From contig CAZJBT010000001.1 in NCBI GenBank assembly GCA_964544345.1, forward strand, positions 1 through 45,287: a DNA stretch of 45,287 nucleotides. The letters are read 5' to 3'. This DNA is from CAKTOF01 sp964544345 (lineage in GTDB: Bacteria > Bacillota > Clostridia > Oscillospirales > Oscillospiraceae). How positions within the stretch are numbered: position 1 is the first letter of the stretch; every line of letters starts with the position of its first letter. The translations under genes and the position numbers were made by a program. The notes under the pieces were generated by a model, which worked only from the letters and a program-made list of their open reading frames with translations, ran no database searches and had not been told where the DNA came from. This document shows positions 32,803 through 40,738 of this stretch, one piece after another.

Positions 32803-34119
32803 ATGGCGCGCAGTTGGAGGGATATTCTGTCGCTGGCGGTTTGTTTGTGTTTGCTGTGCGGGATGCTTTCCGCACCGGCCGCAGCGGAGGAGGCGGCAGT
32901 CTCGGTTTCGGAGGAGATGGTGTCGCTTGTCGCGCAGTGGGAGGGCTTTGTTTCCACGTATACGGGAGGCTATATCGGCTACGGCACGGCGGTCAGCGCC
33001 GGCGCATTCCCGAACGGGATCACGCAGGAGGAGGCGCAGACGCTGCTCTGCGACACGCTCGACGCGCTCGCGCTGCAGATCACGGGCTTTTTCTCTGCGC
33101 GCGGTGTGGAGCTTTCCCAGCAGCAGCTCGACGCGCTGGCGAGTCTGGCCTACAATACCGGCACAGGCTGGATGAATGACTCGTACCGCATCGTCCGCAC
33201 GATCTGTTCGGGCAGATATACGGCGAACGAGTTGGCCAGCGCGCTCGGCGTCTGGTGCCACGTCGGCAAGACCGTCAGCCCGATGCTTGCGCGCCATCGC
33301 GCGGCTGAGGCGGCGATCTTCCTGTTCGGCGATTATTCCGGTACGGGCGACCGGTTCCGCTATGTGATCTACGATGCGGACGGCGGCGACATGGAAACGG
33401 ACATCCGGTTCTATCAGACCGGAACCACCTACGTTCTGCTCGAGACGGCGGAGCGCGAGGGCTTCGCATTGACCGGATGGTATACGCCGGACGGCAGGCG
33501 GCTTGCTGCGGGCGACCTCGTGACAGAGAATCTGACGGTCACGGCTCGCTGGGCAGACGGCGGGGCAGACCCGGCCGATCCATCGGAGACAACGCGCTTT
33601 TCCGATATGACGGCGGACTCGTGGTATGCGGGCTATGTGGAGCAGCTCGCTTCGGCGGGCGTGGTGGACGGCTACGGTGACGGCACCTTCCGACCGAACA
33701 ATACGGTCAACCGCGCGCAGGCGCTCAAGCTGGTGCTGCTTGCGGCGGGCTATGAGCCGATCGAGCAGCCGGCCGAGGCCGGCTGGGCCGCGGGCTATTA
33801 TGCCAGCGCGGTGGTGAATGGTCTCCTGGCGGAGGACAGGTGGCCTGATCTGTCGCAGGCGGTCACGCGGCTCGAGGTTGCGGAGCTGGCCTGTGCCGCG
33901 CTGGGGCTGAATCTGCCCGGGGTCGCCTCGCCGTTTTCCGATACGGATAGCGCGGCGGCTGCTGCGCTGTACCAGGCTGGTATCTTTACCGGCGCGCAGG
34001 ATGCGTCGGGCGGTCTGATTTTCTCGCCGGACAGCACGCTGACGCGTGCACAGGCGAGTGCGGTCATCTGGCGCATGATGGAATGGAAGGCGAATGCGGA
34101 TGCTCTGGAAGGTTACTGA
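32803..34119 (+). CDS. Secreted lysozyme-like (GH24) protein with SLH domains
   Basis: A 438-residue cell-surface protein. The signal peptide covers about 1-28. A phage-lysozyme-like domain spans 35-180, with Glu47 in WEGF, IGYGT, QQQLDALASLAYNTGTG and LARHRAAEAAIFL. A Listeria-Bacteroides-type repeat (about 185-250, EGFALTGWYTPDGRRL) follows, then three SLH domains (265-438), the first with GVVDGYGDGTFRPNNTVNRAQ. SLH domains hold proteins to secondary cell wall polymer. GH24 enzymes normally have about ten residues from Glu to a catalytic Asp and then Thr before IGYG. Here the Glu-to-IGYG distance is about five residues shorter and no Asp is present, so hydrolase activity is doubtful. GGAGGAG precedes the ATG. 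It overlaps the next gene. Confidence 0.85.
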   Translation: MARSWRDILSLAVCLCLLCGMLSAPAAAEEAAVSVSEEMVSLVAQWEGFVSTYTGGYIGYGTAVSAGAFPNGITQEEAQTLLCDTLDALALQITGFFSARGVELSQQQLDALASLAYNTGTGWMNDSYRIVRTICSGRYTANELASALGVWCHVGKTVSPMLARHRAAEAAIFLFGDYSGTGDRFRYVIYDADGGDMETDIRFYQTGTTYVLLETAEREGFALTGWYTPDGRRLAAGDLVTENLTVTARWADGGADPADPSETTRFSDMTADSWYAGYVEQLASAGVVDGYGDGTFRPNNTVNRAQALKLVLLAAGYEPIEQPAEAGWAAGYYASAVVNGLLAEDRWPDLSQAVTRLEVAELACAALGLNLPGVASPFSDTDSAAAAALYQAGIFTGAQDASGGLIFSPDSTLTRAQASAVIWRMMEWKANADALEGY

Positions 34120-34870
34120 GCTGGCGCGCCAGGCCGGCGCGATGATGCGCGCGGCCGACCGCATCGAGACGCGGAACAAGTCCGGCCCGGCCGATTTTGT
34201 GACGCAGTATGACGAGCGCATTGAGCGCTTCTTACAGGAGCGTCTCGCGGCGCTGCGGCCTGGCGCGCAGTTTCTTGGCGAGGAGAGCGCGCATGCCGTC
34301 GATCCCAACGAGCCGCTCTGGATCGTCGACCCGATCGACGGCACGACGAATTTCATCCGCGGCTTTTCGCAGAGCGCGGTGTCCATCTGCTACTGCGACG
34401 GCGGGCGGCGCCGTCTCGGCGTGATCTACGACCCGTACACGGACGAGCTGTTCTTCGCAGAGGCGGGCTGCGGCGCGTTTTTGAATGGCGAGCCGATCCG
34501 CGTCTCCGACCGCCCGGCGGCCGAGGGCATCGCCATTTTCGGCACGGCGGCCTATACGCGTGAGCATGCCGACGCGACGTTTCTGCTGGCGCGGCGGCTG
34601 TTCGACCGAACGCTCGACGTGCGCCGCTTCGGCGCGGCGGTGCTCGACTTCTGCCACATCGCCGCGGGTCGAGCCGAGCTGTTCTGCGAGCGTGTGCTCT
34701 CGCCGTGGGACTTCGCCGCGGGCGCACTGATCGTGCAGGAGGCCGGCGGCGTGGTCACGCGGCTCGACGGCGCGCCGCTCCCGCTGACAGAGAAAAGCTC
34801 GGTGTTCTGCGCAAATGCCGCAAGCGCCTGCGAGCGCGAAGCTCTCGTGGATGGCATCGTATCGCTTTGA
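34100..34870 (+). CDS. Inositol monophosphatase family protein
   Basis: A 256-residue metal-dependent sugar phosphatase of the IMPase/SuhB/CysQ fold. Metal ligands appear as Glu61 in LGEES, Asp77 and Asp80 in WIVDPIDGTTNF, and the C-terminal Asp in SPWDFAAGALIVQEAGG. Substrates in the family include inositol phosphate, fructose 1,6-bisphosphate and PAP; the choice cannot be made here. The ATG at 34100 is preferred to one at 34094 because GGAAGG is then 9 nt upstream. The start overlaps the 3' end of the SLH protein gene by 20 bp, so the two are probably translated together. Confidence 0.92.
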   Translation: MLWKVTELARQAGAMMRAADRIETRNKSGPADFVTQYDERIERFLQERLAALRPGAQFLGEESAHAVDPNEPLWIVDPIDGTTNFIRGFSQSAVSICYCDGGRRRLGVIYDPYTDELFFAEAGCGAFLNGEPIRVSDRPAAEGIAIFGTAAYTREHADATFLLARRLFDRTLDVRRFGAAVLDFCHIAAGRAELFCERVLSPWDFAAGALIVQEAGGVVTRLDGAPLPLTEKSSVFCANAASACEREALVDGIVSL

Positions 34871-34920
34871 CGCGCCGGTACGGCACGGACATGACGCGGA
34901 TCCCGCGCTGTTTGCGCAAA

Positions 34921-34958
34921 GAAGCGCCGGAAGAGGTGGGACCCTCTTCCGGCGCTTC
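34921..34958 (+). terminator. First copy of duplicated terminator hairpin
   Basis: A 16-bp stem beginning GAAGCGCCGGAAGAGG and closing at GCGCTTC, immediately followed by the repeat end AGCTTGTCG, with no T-tract on the plus strand. Confidence 0.8.
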
Positions 34959-35161
34959 AGCTTGTCGAAAAACCTCGTAGAGTTTCGCCGCCGCAGCGGC
35001 GAAATCAAATCAGGATCGTTTTCTCCGGCGACTTGCGCGTCGGAGAAAACTCCGCCCGGCCTGGAAACATGCGCCTTGTCCGCGATCAGCGGCCAAGGCG
35101 TGCGCTGCGACAGGTCGCAGTCCCCTGTCAAAGAACGCCGCGGGCGTTCTTTGACAGTCTC
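34959..35161 (-). repeat. Structured terminator-associated repeat, complete copy
   Basis: About 203 bp with five consecutive hairpins, given by position: 34983-35003, 35019-35049, 35072-35100 (CGCCTTG/CAAGGCG), 35106-35119 and 35126-35156 (14-bp stem). It shares nearly all sequence with 30988-31197 apart from the third hairpin, and its reverse complement matches both ends of the copy at 18860-19425. The short inverted ends (TGTCGAAAAACC-type against TGTCAAAGAACGCC) resemble a miniature element. Confidence 0.82.
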
Positions 35162-35202
35162 AAGCGCCGGAAGAGGTGGGGAACCTCTCCCGGCGCTTTT
35201 GT
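35162..35202 (+). terminator. Second copy of duplicated terminator hairpin (with T-tract)
   Basis: AAGCGCCGGAAGAGG pairs with CCTCTCCCGGCGCTT, followed by TTTTGT. It differs from 34921-34958 by a few loop and arm bases. Confidence 0.8.
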
Positions 35203-35224
35203 ATTGGTTGGACAGGTGCGCTGC

Positions 35225-36683
35225 TTATGCGGGGTAGAAGCCGGACGGAGACTCGGAGAGATTGATCATGATGTTCTTCGTCTGGCAGTAGTGCTCAAGC
35301 ATGACCTTGTGCGTCTCGCGGCCGATGCCGGAGGCCTTGTAGCCGCCGAACGGCGCGCCCTCGGGGATGGCGTTGTAGGTGTTGACCCACATACGGCCCG
35401 TCTCGATCGCGCGGGAGACGCGGATGGCGCGGTTGATGTCACGCGTCCAGACGGCGCCGCCGAGACCGTAGGAGCTGTCGTTCGCCATGGCGATGACCTC
35501 TTCTTCCGTCTTGAACTTGATGATGCACGCGACCGGCCCGAAGATCTCCTCCTGCGCGACGCGCATATCGTTGGTGACGTTGGTCAGCAGGGTCGGCTGC
35601 ATGAACGCGCCCTTGTCGAGCAGGCCGCCGGAGGCGCGCTCGCCGCCGCAGGCGACCGTCGCGCCCTCCCGCTTGCCGATGTCGACGTAATCGAGGATCT
35701 TGCCGAGCTGCGCCTGGCTGATCTGTGAGCCCATCTGGGTGTCCTTCTCCCACGGCATGCCGATCTTGATCTTGTTGAAGGCCTTGACCGCTTCGGCGAC
35801 GAATTTATCGTAAATACCCTCCTGTACGAACACGCGCGAGCCGGCGCAGCAGACCTGACCCTGGTTGAACAGGATGCCGAGCTGTAGGCCGTCGAGCGCC
35901 ATATCCCACTTGCAGTCGTCGAAGAAGATGTTGGCCGACTTGCCGCCAAGCTCGAGGGTGGCAGGGATGAGCTTATCCGCCGCAGCCTGGGCGACCTTGC
36001 GGCCGACCTCGGTCGAGCCGGTGAAGGCCAGCTTGGTGAAGCCCGGGTGCTGGAGCATATAGTCGCCGCAGTCGGCGCCCGCGCCGGTGATGATGTTGAA
36101 CACGCCGGCCGGCAGCACATCCTCGATCAGGCGTGCGAACTCAAGCACGGACAGCGAGGTGATCGAAGACGGCTTGAACACCGTGCAGCAGCCGGACGCC
36201 AGAACCGGCGCGAGCTTCCACGCCGCCATGAGGAACGGGAAGTTCCACGGAACGATCTNNNNNNNNNNAGAGGGTGTCGTTGCCGAGCATATTGGCCGAG
36301 CCTTCGTCGGCGAGGATCGCGCCGGCAAAGTAGCGGAAGTGCGCCGAGGAGTATGGCACGTCGATGGCGAGCGTCTCGCGGATGGGTTTGCCGTTGTCCA
36401 TGGATTCGACCATGGCCAGATACTCGGCGTTCGCGTCGATGATATCCGCGATCTTGTTCAGGATGGCCGCGCGCTGTGCGGCGGTGGTGTTTTTCCATGT
36501 ACGGAACGCATCCCAGGCCGCATCGACAGCGGCGTCAACGTCCGCGTGCGTTGCGTTGGCGCAGGTGGCAAGAAATTCGCCGTCAGCCGGGCAGACGCTG
36601 TTGAACGTGCCGCCGTCGGACGCGTCGCGCCACTTGCCGCCGATGAAAAGCTGGTATTTGCTCTGGAGATTGACTTTATTCAT
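35225..36683 (-). CDS. NAD(P)-dependent aldehyde dehydrogenase, interrupted by an assembly gap
   Basis: A class 1/2-type aldehyde dehydrogenase that oxidises an aldehyde to the acid. The N-terminal part (from KVNLQSKYQLFIGGKWRDAS) and the rest (IVPWNFPFLMAAWKLAP onward) lie in different frames on either side of ten N at 36259-36268. Both sides are intact, so this is a gap of wrong length, not a pseudogene; roughly a dozen residues before the NAD-binding IVPWNFP motif seem to be missing. The general base Glu (LELGGKSANIFF) and nucleophile Cys (QGQVCCAGS) are visible. The start at 36683 follows AAGGAGGC. A palindrome at 36708-36723 may be its operator. The substrate is unknown. Confidence 0.92.
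36259..36268. other. Assembly gap (10 N) inside the aldehyde dehydrogenase gene
   Basis: Ten N. The reading frame shifts across it, so the true length differs from ten. Confidence 0.99.
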
Positions 36684-36707
36684 AATAGGGAGCCTCCTTA
36701 ATATAGG

Positions 36708-36723
36708 TGTCTCGTATGAGACA
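36708..36723. promoter_or_regulatory. Palindromic operator candidate before the aldehyde dehydrogenase gene
   Basis: TGTCTCGTATGAGACA is a 6-bp perfect inverted repeat with a 4-bp centre. It lies between the ribosome binding site and a weak promoter (minus strand TTGACT 36773-36768, 16 bp, TAGAGT 36751-36746). That position, about +17 to +32, suits a TetR- or GntR-type repressor. No regulator gene is adjacent. Confidence 0.55.
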
Positions 36724-36826
36724 TGTTTTGTGCTTGGATAATTCAACTCTACCAGGTGAGGCCAAAAAGTCAATGGAATAAATTGACAGATCGGCTTGAA
36801 TTGCCATGGTCTGTAAATTTGCTCAA

Positions 36827-36876
36827 TAAAAAGCACCCTGCTTGTGTGTTTCACACAAACAGGGCGTGGCTTTTTG
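36827..36876 (-). terminator. Terminator of the second MATE gene (possibly bidirectional)
   Basis: A stem combining CCCTG/CAGGG and TTGTGTG/CACACAA with loop TTT and one internal mismatch. It is bracketed by AAAAAGC and GGCTTTTT, so either direction would have a T-run. Confidence 0.8.
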
Positions 36877-36895
36877 CATGATTTTGGCGTGTGTT

Positions 36896-38272
36896 TCAGA
36901 CGGGTTCCACCGTCACGTCGCGGATCCATTTTTTTGAGAAGAAACGCCAGGAGCACACGAAGGTCTTGCAGATGAAGTCGCTCTTAAGGCACAGATAGAT
37001 GACCCAGACCGGCGCGTCGAACACGAACGCGGCCAGCGCGCCGAGCGGCGCGGCAACGAGATAGGCGAAGGCAGTGTCGGCGAACATCAGGAATTTTGTA
37101 TCGCCGCCGCCGCGCAGCGTACCCTTGGTCAGCAGATGGTCGAGCAGCAGGATCGGCATCAGGCAGCACAGGACCGTGCACATCTGGGCGGTATAGCCGC
37201 GCGTCTGCTCGGAGACGTCGTAGATCGAGATGATGGGATCCTGGAGCAGGTACAGGATCAGCCCGCCGAGCGCGCCGACGATGATGGCGAGCGCATAGTA
37301 GGTCTTGCCCTGCAAATAGGCCTCGTCCCTGCGGCCGGCGCCGATGGTGTTGCCGGTCAGGATCGTTGCGGCGTTCGACAGCCCGAAGAACAGGTTGACC
37401 ACGACGTTGTTGACGGTGGAGGCAATGGAGTTCGCAGCGGTCATGGCGGTGCCGACGTGACCAATGATGATGGTGATGATGGTGCCGCCGAGCACCATGA
37501 TGAGGTCGCTGACGACGACCGGCAGCGAAACGGAGCAGAACGTGCGGGCGATGCGCGCGTTCCAGCTTCTGAGGTGGCGCAGCCGGAAGCCGATGCGCTT
37601 GTCGATGCAGAAGAAGTAGATGCCGATGACGCCCAGCTCAAACACGCGGGCGATGACGGTACCGACGGCGGCGCCCGCAACGCCCATGACCGGCGCGCCG
37701 AGCTTACCGAAGATGAAGATGTAGTTGAAGAACACATTGACCAGACACGAGCCGATCGATGCGAGGAGCGAGACCTTGACAATGTTGACCGAGCGCAGCA
37801 GCGCCGTCAGACAGGTCGACAGGCACGAGAGCACGAATGAGAATGCAAGGATGCGCAGGTAGCGCGCGCCCTCGGTGATGACTGCGGCGTCTGTGGTATA
37901 GAGCGTCATGATCTGGGACGGGATCGCGACGGTAACAACGGTGGCGACGAGCGCGACGGCGGTGCAGATCTTCAGACAGATCGCGGCGGTCTGCCGGATC
38001 GGATCAAGCTCCTGCTTGCCCCAGTACTGCGCTGTAATGACAGACGAGCCGCAGCCAAGCCCCATGGAGATGACGCTCACGATCATAAAAAATGAAGTGC
38101 CGAGCGAGGATGCGGACAGCGCCACCTCGCCCACGCGGCCGAGCATGATGGTGTCGATCAGATTGACGGAAAAAGTGATAAGCGCCTGCAGCGACATCGG
38201 AATGGCGATGGACAGCATTGTTTTGTACCATGCGCGATCCGAGACAAAGATCCGGCGGAGCAGCTTCTTCAA
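36896..38272 (-). CDS. MATE family efflux transporter (second)
   Basis: A 458-residue membrane protein with about twelve hydrophobic segments, including MLSIAIPMSLQALITFSVNLIDTIMLG and TKGTLRGGGDTKFLMFAD, the latter typical of MATE pumps. I use a TTG start at 38272: AGGAGGACTCC lies 9 nt before it. The longer ATG frames run through the promoter, and the first internal ATG falls within the first helix region (AWYKTM). It has low similarity to the other two MATE proteins here, so it is not a recent duplicate. Cargo unknown. Confidence 0.92.
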   Translation of the reverse strand: MKKLLRRIFVSDRAWYKTMLSIAIPMSLQALITFSVNLIDTIMLGRVGEVALSASSLGTSFFMIVSVISMGLGCGSSVITAQYWGKQELDPIRQTAAICLKICTAVALVATVVTVAIPSQIMTLYTTDAAVITEGARYLRILAFSFVLSCLSTCLTALLRSVNIVKVSLLASIGSCLVNVFFNYIFIFGKLGAPVMGVAGAAVGTVIARVFELGVIGIYFFCIDKRIGFRLRHLRSWNARIARTFCSVSLPVVVSDLIMVLGGTIITIIIGHVGTAMTAANSIASTVNNVVVNLFFGLSNAATILTGNTIGAGRRDEAYLQGKTYYALAIIVGALGGLILYLLQDPIISIYDVSEQTRGYTAQMCTVLCCLMPILLLDHLLTKGTLRGGGDTKFLMFADTAFAYLVAAPLGALAAFVFDAPVWVIYLCLKSDFICKTFVCSWRFFSKKWIRDVTVEPV

Positions 38273-38326
38273 CGTGGAGTCCTCCTGTTTTCCAATTTGC
38301 ACACTGAAAATTTGCATGCTTATCAC

Positions 38327-38355
38327 ATGGTAGGCGTGATCGGCCGGAATGTCAA
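38327..38355 (-). promoter_or_regulatory. Sigma-A promoter of the second MATE gene
   Basis: Minus strand TTGACA (38355-38350), 17-bp spacer, TACCAT (38332-38327). Downstream in the leader the 7-mer ATTTGCA occurs twice (plus strand near 38294 and 38309). Confidence 0.7.
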
Positions 38356-38577
38356 GCCTTTTTTCGGAAAAACCAAAAAATAAAAAGGGAAATCCCCGCG
38401 GCGCAGCGAGCCGCAGGGACTTCATTGGAGAGAAAAGAGGAAAATAATTGGATAGGAGAAAATGAGAAACGACTCAGAAACAGATCTCTCTGCCTCTGTA
38501 TCTTCAGCATACCGGAAAAATATGACGAGGCTGTGAACGAACCGCGGAGATTTTTTGAATTTTTGCGATCGAACATA

Positions 38578-38612
38578 GAACGGGCGGCCGTAAAAATACG
38601 GCCGCCCGTTCC
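38578..38612. repeat. Perfect inverted repeat, isolated hairpin
   Basis: GAACGGGCGGCCGTA and its complement around AAAA-type loop bases. No T-tract follows on either strand and no gene end is within 200 bp, so it is not an ordinary terminator. Confidence 0.6.
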
Positions 38613-38830
38613 GATAGAGAAAAAAGAAGAAAGAAGAAAGAAGAGAGGAAATTTGAAAAGAAAAACGATTGCCTGGTGGGTGTGGGAACCGTTGCTCCCC
38701 AGTTCCATGATCTATATTATATGGAAACTGTGTCCGGGGTGTGAACAAATTGAAAAGAAAGTGCAAACATGGCGGACATTTTTGCCAGATCGCAAGATGC
38801 GAAAAAATAACCTTTTCGCATCGCGAACGG

Positions 38831-38841
38831 CGTGCTATAAT
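38831..38841 (+). promoter_or_regulatory. Extended -10 promoter of the MBL operon
   Basis: TGCTATAAT (TG 38833-38834, TATAAT 38836-38841) with only a poor -35 (TTTTCG). It fits an extended -10 promoter for the four-gene operon starting at 38914. Confidence 0.6.
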
Positions 38842-38913
38842 ATCGAAAAACAGTCCGCCGCGTAGCATAGCATTGCGCGCGGCGGCGCAGACTGGGGTTG
38901 GAGGGGATCGCGA

Positions 38914-39606
38914 ATGCGCGTGACTTATATCGACCATTCCTCGTTCTATCTTGAGACGGAGCAGGCGGCGTTTCTGTTTGATTGGTTCCGCGGCGAGATC
39001 CCGCCCGCGCCGGCGGATCGGCCGCTGTATGTGCTGGTCAGCCATGCGCACGGCGACCACTACTCGCCGGAGCTGTTCGACCGGCTCGCCGGCCGGCCTG
39101 GAACGGAGTTTATTCTGTCATCGGACGTGAGTGCACCGCGCGTCAGGGCGTCCATCACACACCTTGGCCCGCACGAGACGGCGGAGTTTCCCGGCCTGCA
39201 CATCGAGACGCTCGACTCGACCGACGCAGGCGTCGCGTTTGTGCTCGAGTGCGCGGGCAAGCGCATCCTTCACATGGGCGACCTGAACTGGTGGGATTGG
39301 GGCGCGGAGGACACGCCGGAGGAGGCCGAGCAGATGGAGCGTGTCTACCGATCCGAGATCTCGCGCCTGCGCGGTACGCTGGTCGATCTGGCCTTTGTCC
39401 CGCTCGATCCGCGCCTGGGCGGCGCGTTCTGGAAGGGGCTTGACACGCTGATGCGGGCGGCCGACGTGCGCCATGTGATCCCGATGCACTGCTGGGGCGA
39501 TTACACGATGACTGCGCGGCTGCGGAAGCTGGGGCGCGCCGCGGCCTACGCTGATCGCGTCTTAGAGTTGACCGGCCCCGGGCAGATCTTTGAACTGGAG
39601 GATTGA
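38914..39606 (+). CDS. MBL-fold metallo-hydrolase (UlaG/YtkL-like)
   Basis: A 230-residue metallo-beta-lactamase-fold hydrolase. Metal ligands are in HAHGDH (His44, His46, Asp48, His49), HMGDLN (His120, Asp123) and PMHCWGD near 191. Short single-domain members of this type act as putative phosphodiesterases or lactonases; the substrate is unknown. GGAGGGGATC precedes the ATG. It is the first gene of a very compact operon with the genes at 39609, 39974 and 40504. Confidence 0.9.
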   Translation: MRVTYIDHSSFYLETEQAAFLFDWFRGEIPPAPADRPLYVLVSHAHGDHYSPELFDRLAGRPGTEFILSSDVSAPRVRASITHLGPHETAEFPGLHIETLDSTDAGVAFVLECAGKRILHMGDLNWWDWGAEDTPEEAEQMERVYRSEISRLRGTLVDLAFVPLDPRLGGAFWKGLDTLMRAADVRHVIPMHCWGDYTMTARLRKLGRAAAYADRVLELTGPGQIFELED

Positions 39607-39608
39607 CC

Positions 39609-39977
39609 ATGCGCTTTCATATTGTCCACGAAAACTACAACGTAACGGATCTGGATCGCTCGCTCGCGTTTTACCGCGAGGCGCTGGGGCTGCACGAGGT
39701 GCGCCGCGTCGAGCCGCCGGATGGGTCGTTCATCCTCTGCTACGTCTCGGACGAGACGGAATCGTTCCAGCTCGAACTGACATGGGTGAGGGAGCATCCG
39801 CAGCCGTATGACCTCGGCGAGAACGAGTTCCACCTCGCCCTCTTGGTCGACGACATGGAGGCTGCGCATGAAAAGCATGCTGCGCTCGGCTGCATCTGCT
39901 TTGAGAATCCCGACATGGGCATTTACTTCATCGAGGATCCGGACGGCTACTGGTTCGAGATCGTCCCTGAGAAATGA
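39609..39977 (+). CDS. gloA: VOC family protein, glyoxalase I-like
   Basis: A 122-residue glyoxalase-fold protein. The four metal ligands of lactoylglutathione lyase can be placed: His7, Glu56 (FQLELTW), His75 (FHLALLV) and Glu117 (YWFEIV). The phrase VTDLDRSLAFYREALGL is typical of GloA. The enzyme would convert methylglyoxal-thiol hemithioacetal; the thiol in Firmicutes may not be glutathione. The ATG at 39609 is preferred over an in-frame TTG at 39603 because GGAGGATTG fits it. It begins 2 bp after the MBL stop and overlaps the next gene by 4 bp. Coupling with an MBL hydrolase recalls a glyoxalase I/II pair, which is inference. Confidence 0.85.
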   Translation: MRFHIVHENYNVTDLDRSLAFYREALGLHEVRRVEPPDGSFILCYVSDETESFQLELTWVREHPQPYDLGENEFHLALLVDDMEAAHEKHAALGCICFENPDMGIYFIEDPDGYWFEIVPEK

Positions 39978-40507
39978 ACTATCGCGTGATCCGCTCGAAC
40001 CGAAAGACGCTCGCGCTCGAGGTCACGCGCGCGGGCGAGGTGCTTGTGCGCGCGCCGAAGCGCGTCCCGCAGCGCCGCATCGACGAGTTTGTGGCGTCGC
40101 ATGGAGCATGGCTTCAGCGCGCCTTGGCTCGCCAGGCCGCCCGCGCTGCGGCGTACCCCGAGGCGGACGCGGCGGAAGAGGCGCGGCTGCGCTGTCTTGC
40201 GCACGAGATCCTGCCTGCGCGCACCGCGTACTACAGCGCGCGTATGGGGCTTGTGCCGACCGGCGTGAAGATCACGTCGGCGCGCACGCGGTTCGGAAGC
40301 TGTAGCGCGAAAAACAGCATCTGCTATTCGTGGCGGCTGATGCAGTACCCGCCCAGCGCGGTCGACTACGTCGTCGTCCATGAGCTTGCGCACATCGCGC
40401 ACAAAAATCACAGCCGGGAGTTTTACGCGTGCATCGCGCGGGAGCTGCCGGACTATCAAAAGCGCCGGGCGCTGCTGCGCGGCCCGGCGGAGGAGGAAGC
40501 AACATGA
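39974..40507 (+). CDS. YgjP-like (DUF45) M48-type metallopeptidase
   Basis: A 177-residue cytoplasmic zinc peptidase-like protein. HELAH (His136, Glu137, His140) with His146 in KNHSREF gives the metal site. TRFGSCSAKNSICYSWRLMQYP just before is the family hallmark. The N-terminal third carries the IRSNRKTLALEVTRAGEVLVRAP beta region. The function of YgjP is not well defined. ATGA overlaps on both sides tie it to the VOC gene and the microprotein gene. Confidence 0.92.
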   Translation: MNYRVIRSNRKTLALEVTRAGEVLVRAPKRVPQRRIDEFVASHGAWLQRALARQAARAAAYPEADAAEEARLRCLAHEILPARTAYYSARMGLVPTGVKITSARTRFGSCSAKNSICYSWRLMQYPPSAVDYVVVHELAHIAHKNHSREFYACIARELPDYQKRRALLRGPAEEEAT

Positions 40508-40707
40508 ACAAGGAACTGCTGATCAACGAGGTATCCAGCCGCACCGGCATCATGCCGGAGGTGACGGAGATCGTGCTGGACACGGCCGGCGAGGCCATCG
40601 GCGAGCAGGCGCGTGAGCGCGCCTGTCCGGCGCTCGTCACGGCAGGCGGCGCTGCTGCGCTGCTGCTGACCGGCGTTATCGTGCGAAAACTGCGCCGCCG
40701 GGGTTGA
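40504..40707 (+). CDS. 67-residue HU-like helix plus membrane anchor microprotein
   Basis: The first 33 residues (MNKELLINEVSSRTGIMPEVTEIVLDTAGEAI) look like the dimerisation helices of HU-family DNA-binding proteins. The beta arms that bind DNA are missing. Residues 41-61 form one hydrophobic helix, and the end is very basic (RKLRRRG), so the N-terminus could face the cytoplasm or outside. GGAGGAGG precedes the ATG, which overlaps the peptidase stop by 4 bp. Such coupling favours a real gene. No function is proposed. Confidence 0.7.
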   Translation: MNKELLINEVSSRTGIMPEVTEIVLDTAGEAIGEQARERACPALVTAGGAAALLLTGVIVRKLRRRG

Positions 40708-40732
40708 CGATCGCTGCGCGATCCGCTAAAAT
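40704..40732 (+). promoter_or_regulatory. Promoter of the ECF transporter gene
   Basis: TTGACG (40704-40709, overlapping the microprotein stop), 17-bp spacer, TAAAAT (40727-40732). Transcription would begin near 40739, about 148 nt before the start codon. Confidence 0.65.
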
Positions 40733-40738
40733 AACAGA

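Larger units (their letters stand above)
34871..35224. other. Gene-free convergent region with structured repeat
   Basis: Between the convergent IMPase and aldehyde dehydrogenase genes. It holds two near-identical terminator hairpins with a complete structured repeat between them and nothing else recognisable. Confidence 0.8.
38273..38913. other. 640-bp AT/purine-rich intergenic region
   Basis: Contains the MATE promoter at its left end and the promoter of the next operon at its right end. Between them lie purine-rich tracts (38425-38470 and 38613-38665, mostly A and G on the plus strand) and a perfect 15-bp inverted repeat at 38578-38612. No open frame has the codon use of neighbouring genes. 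The composition differs from the GC-rich surroundings. Confidence 0.6.

Noticed and set aside
35225..36683. Aldehyde dehydrogenase pseudogene
   Set aside because: The only frame break coincides with the run of N; sequence on both sides is intact and conserved.
38425..38865. 146-codon frame in the purine-rich intergenic region
   Set aside because: It reads through the perfect hairpin and purine tracts, has Lys/Arg/Glu runs from low-complexity DNA and no similarity I recognise.
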